NCBI GenBank assembly: GCA_009840005.1
Contig: VXOR01000017.1
Span: 1 to 6,715, forward strand
Length of the DNA: 6,715 nucleotides
DNA from: Gemmatimonadota bacterium
Lineage (GTDB): Bacteria > Latescibacterota > UBA2968 > UBA8231
Direction: 5' to 3'
This document shows, piece by piece, positions 5,766-6,715 of the stretch. Positions within the stretch are counted from its first letter, which is position 1. Every line of letters starts with the position of its first letter. The position numbers were made by a program, and so were the translations under genes. The notes under the pieces are model-generated. The model was not told the DNA's origin. It ran no database searches and saw only the letters and a program-made list of their open reading frames with translations.

Positions 5766-6363
5766 ATAGGTCCTCGTCTTTGAGGATGGTCTCTAGTTGT
5801 TTCATGCCGCGCGCGAGCCGCGAAAGCACCGTGCCTTCGGCGATCTCCAACAGCGCAGCCGTCTCCTTGGTCGAATAGCCCTCGATCATCCGCAACACCA
5901 CCACCGCCCGAAAAGCTGGCTTGAGTTGGTCGAGGGCGGCATGCACTGCTTGCTCGCGCTCGCTCGTGGCCTGTTCGTCGCGGCCATCGACGCTCGGCTC
6001 GGGCGGAGCCTGTTCGTCGTCGCGGCTCCAGAAGCGCCAGCGCTGCCGCTTGCGGCGCTCTAGCGCGTTGAGCGAGAGGTTGATGGCAATGCGCGTCAAA
6101 TAGGTGCCCAGCGCCGCGTCGCCGCGGAACTTGTCCAGCGATTGGTAAAAGCGGACAAAGGTCTCCTGCCCCACATCGTCGGCCTCGTCGCCCGGCCCCA
6201 ACATGCCCACGACTGTGGCGGCCACTTGCGGCTCATAGCGATCGATTAGGGCGCGCAAGGCCGCTTCGTCGCCCGCCCGCGCTTGGTCAATCAAGACGCG
6301 GTCTGTGCCCACTTGCTCCGGCATATTAGGCATATTATTAGACAATGTAAGGGGCAAAGTCAT
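5758..6363 (-). CDS. ECF-subfamily RNA polymerase sigma-70 factor
   Basis: This is a 201-residue ECF sigma factor with only regions 2 and 4. Region 2 (about 22-105) has the core-binding and -10 recognition helix DDVGQETFVRFYQSLDKF (62-79), then GTYLTRIAINLSLNALERR (86-104). A variable acidic linker (113-137) follows. Region 4 (about 139-195) ends in a helix-turn-helix with STKETAALLEIAEGTVLSRLARG (164-186). Three in-frame ATGs occur at codons 1, 11 and 14; I take the first (6363-6361). GGGA touches it, too close for an ideal ribosome binding site, so the true start may be a later ATG. It heads the operon with the anti-sigma, CnrX-like and Spy-like genes. ECF factors usually activate their own operon; upstream, GCAACC and TGTC about 20 bases apart loosely resemble an ECF promoter, but the match is weak. 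Cytoplasmic. Confidence 0.95.
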   Translation of the reverse strand: MTLPLTLSNNMPNMPEQVGTDRVLIDQARAGDEAALRALIDRYEPQVAATVVGMLGPGDEADDVGQETFVRFYQSLDKFRGDAALGTYLTRIAINLSLNALERRKRQRWRFWSRDDEQAPPEPSVDGRDEQATSEREQAVHAALDQLKPAFRAVVVLRMIEGYSTKETAALLEIAEGTVLSRLARGMKQLETILKDEDLYD

Positions 6364-6448
6364 TCCCGGTCTAATAAATTATCCTACAACGCCCTTGCCC
6401 GGACAGCCTATTGCAAATCGCAGTAGGTTGCTGCGACCAATCTGTTTG

Positions 6449-6478
6449 GGGCTAGCCTTCGCGGTGGAAGGCTAGCCC
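6449..6478 (-). other. Strong hairpin between the Ig-like gene and the sigma operon (possible terminator)
   Basis: GGGCTAGCCTTC (6449-6460) and GAAGGCTAGCCC (6467-6478) form a perfect 12-base stem with a six-base loop. It begins 8 bases after the stop codon of the Ig-like gene on the minus strand. No T-run follows in either direction, so it is at best a terminator without a U tract, or an RNA-stabilising or repeat element. Confidence 0.5.
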
Positions 6479-6485
6479 ACGGGAT

Positions 6486-6715
6486 TCAAGTGCGCCGGTT
6501 TCGGACGTTCAGTTGCAACGAATAGGTGTCGGTGTCGCCATCCGTATCGCGCACGGTCCAGGTAATTCCACACGAACCGGCCTTGCTCGGTTGGCCACTG
6601 GCCGACGACGATGTCACTGTCAAGCCCGCACATGAACCGCTGACCGAGTAACGCAACGACCCGTTGCCACCACTGGCCGCAGGGCGGGTAAAGCTGAAAT
6701 ACTGGCCGACGATGG
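6486..6715 (-). CDS. C-terminal end of a secreted protein with Ig-like repeats (partial)
   Basis: The minus-strand frame from the window edge to TGA at 6488-6486 encodes 75 residues without a stop. The pattern SFTRPAASGGNGSLRYSVSG, SCAGLTVTSSS, GQPSKAGSCGITWTVRDTDGDTDTYSLQLNV matches the putative Ig / cadherin-like repeat of secreted and surface proteins (He_PIG, PF05345: 'FTLPAASGGNGPLTYSVSGLPAGL...GTPTTAGTYTVTYTVTDADGDT'). Two Cys replace the usual Pro and Thr positions and could form a disulfide. The protein ends shortly after this repeat with a basic tail (RNRRT) and no visible anchor. The start and the rest of the domains lie beyond the right edge. It is on the same strand as the sigma operon but is separated from it by 122 bases and a hairpin. 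Confidence 0.75.
   Translation of the reverse strand, partial: IVGQYFSFTRPAASGGNGSLRYSVSGSCAGLTVTSSSASGQPSKAGSCGITWTVRDTDGDTDTYSLQLNVRNRRT

Overview
The window is GC-rich bacterial chromosomal DNA with dense coding on the minus strand. It looks Gram-negative: there is a predicted c-type cytochrome lipoprotein, two periplasm-facing Spy/CpxP-like proteins, and an ECF sigma/anti-sigma pair. The sequence does not fix the phylum. The mix of genes would fit an environmental, probably uncultured lineage, but that is inference.

Layout. Bases 1-142 hold the first 47 codons of a minus-strand secreted protein that runs off the left edge. Bases 143-428 show no gene. Bases 429-829 (plus strand) are a scrambled patch: a 35-residue membrane ORF with G or C in every third codon position runs into the C-terminal third of a PotC-type ABC permease that lacks the rest of its gene. 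At 914-1567 (plus) is an intact GPP34/GOLPH3-domain protein. A strong bidirectional hairpin terminator (1585-1631) separates it from the convergent minus-strand genes.

Bases 1651-3891 (minus) form a two-gene operon. An amidohydrolase-2 family metal-dependent hydrolase or decarboxylase comes first, followed six bases later by a lipoprotein that joins a c-type heme domain to a peptidylglycine-monooxygenase-like dicopper module. All six expected copper ligands can be found in that module. Bases 3892-4224 are intergenic and hold a candidate promoter, a decamer tandem repeat and a terminator.

Bases 4225-6363 (minus) read, in transcription order: ECF sigma factor, membrane anti-sigma factor, membrane-anchored CnrX/Spy-like protein, and a Spy/CpxP-like protein with a duplicated LTxxQ domain. 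The first three genes overlap or nearly abut. The likely job is envelope or metal stress sensing: the periplasmic protein modulates the anti-sigma factor, and the sigma factor drives the operon. Bases 6486-6715 (minus) are the C-terminal end of a secreted protein with Ig-like repeats, which enters from the right edge.

The most notable items are the cytochrome-dicopper fusion lipoprotein, the sigma/anti-sigma/double-Spy module, and the hybrid junction near base 535.
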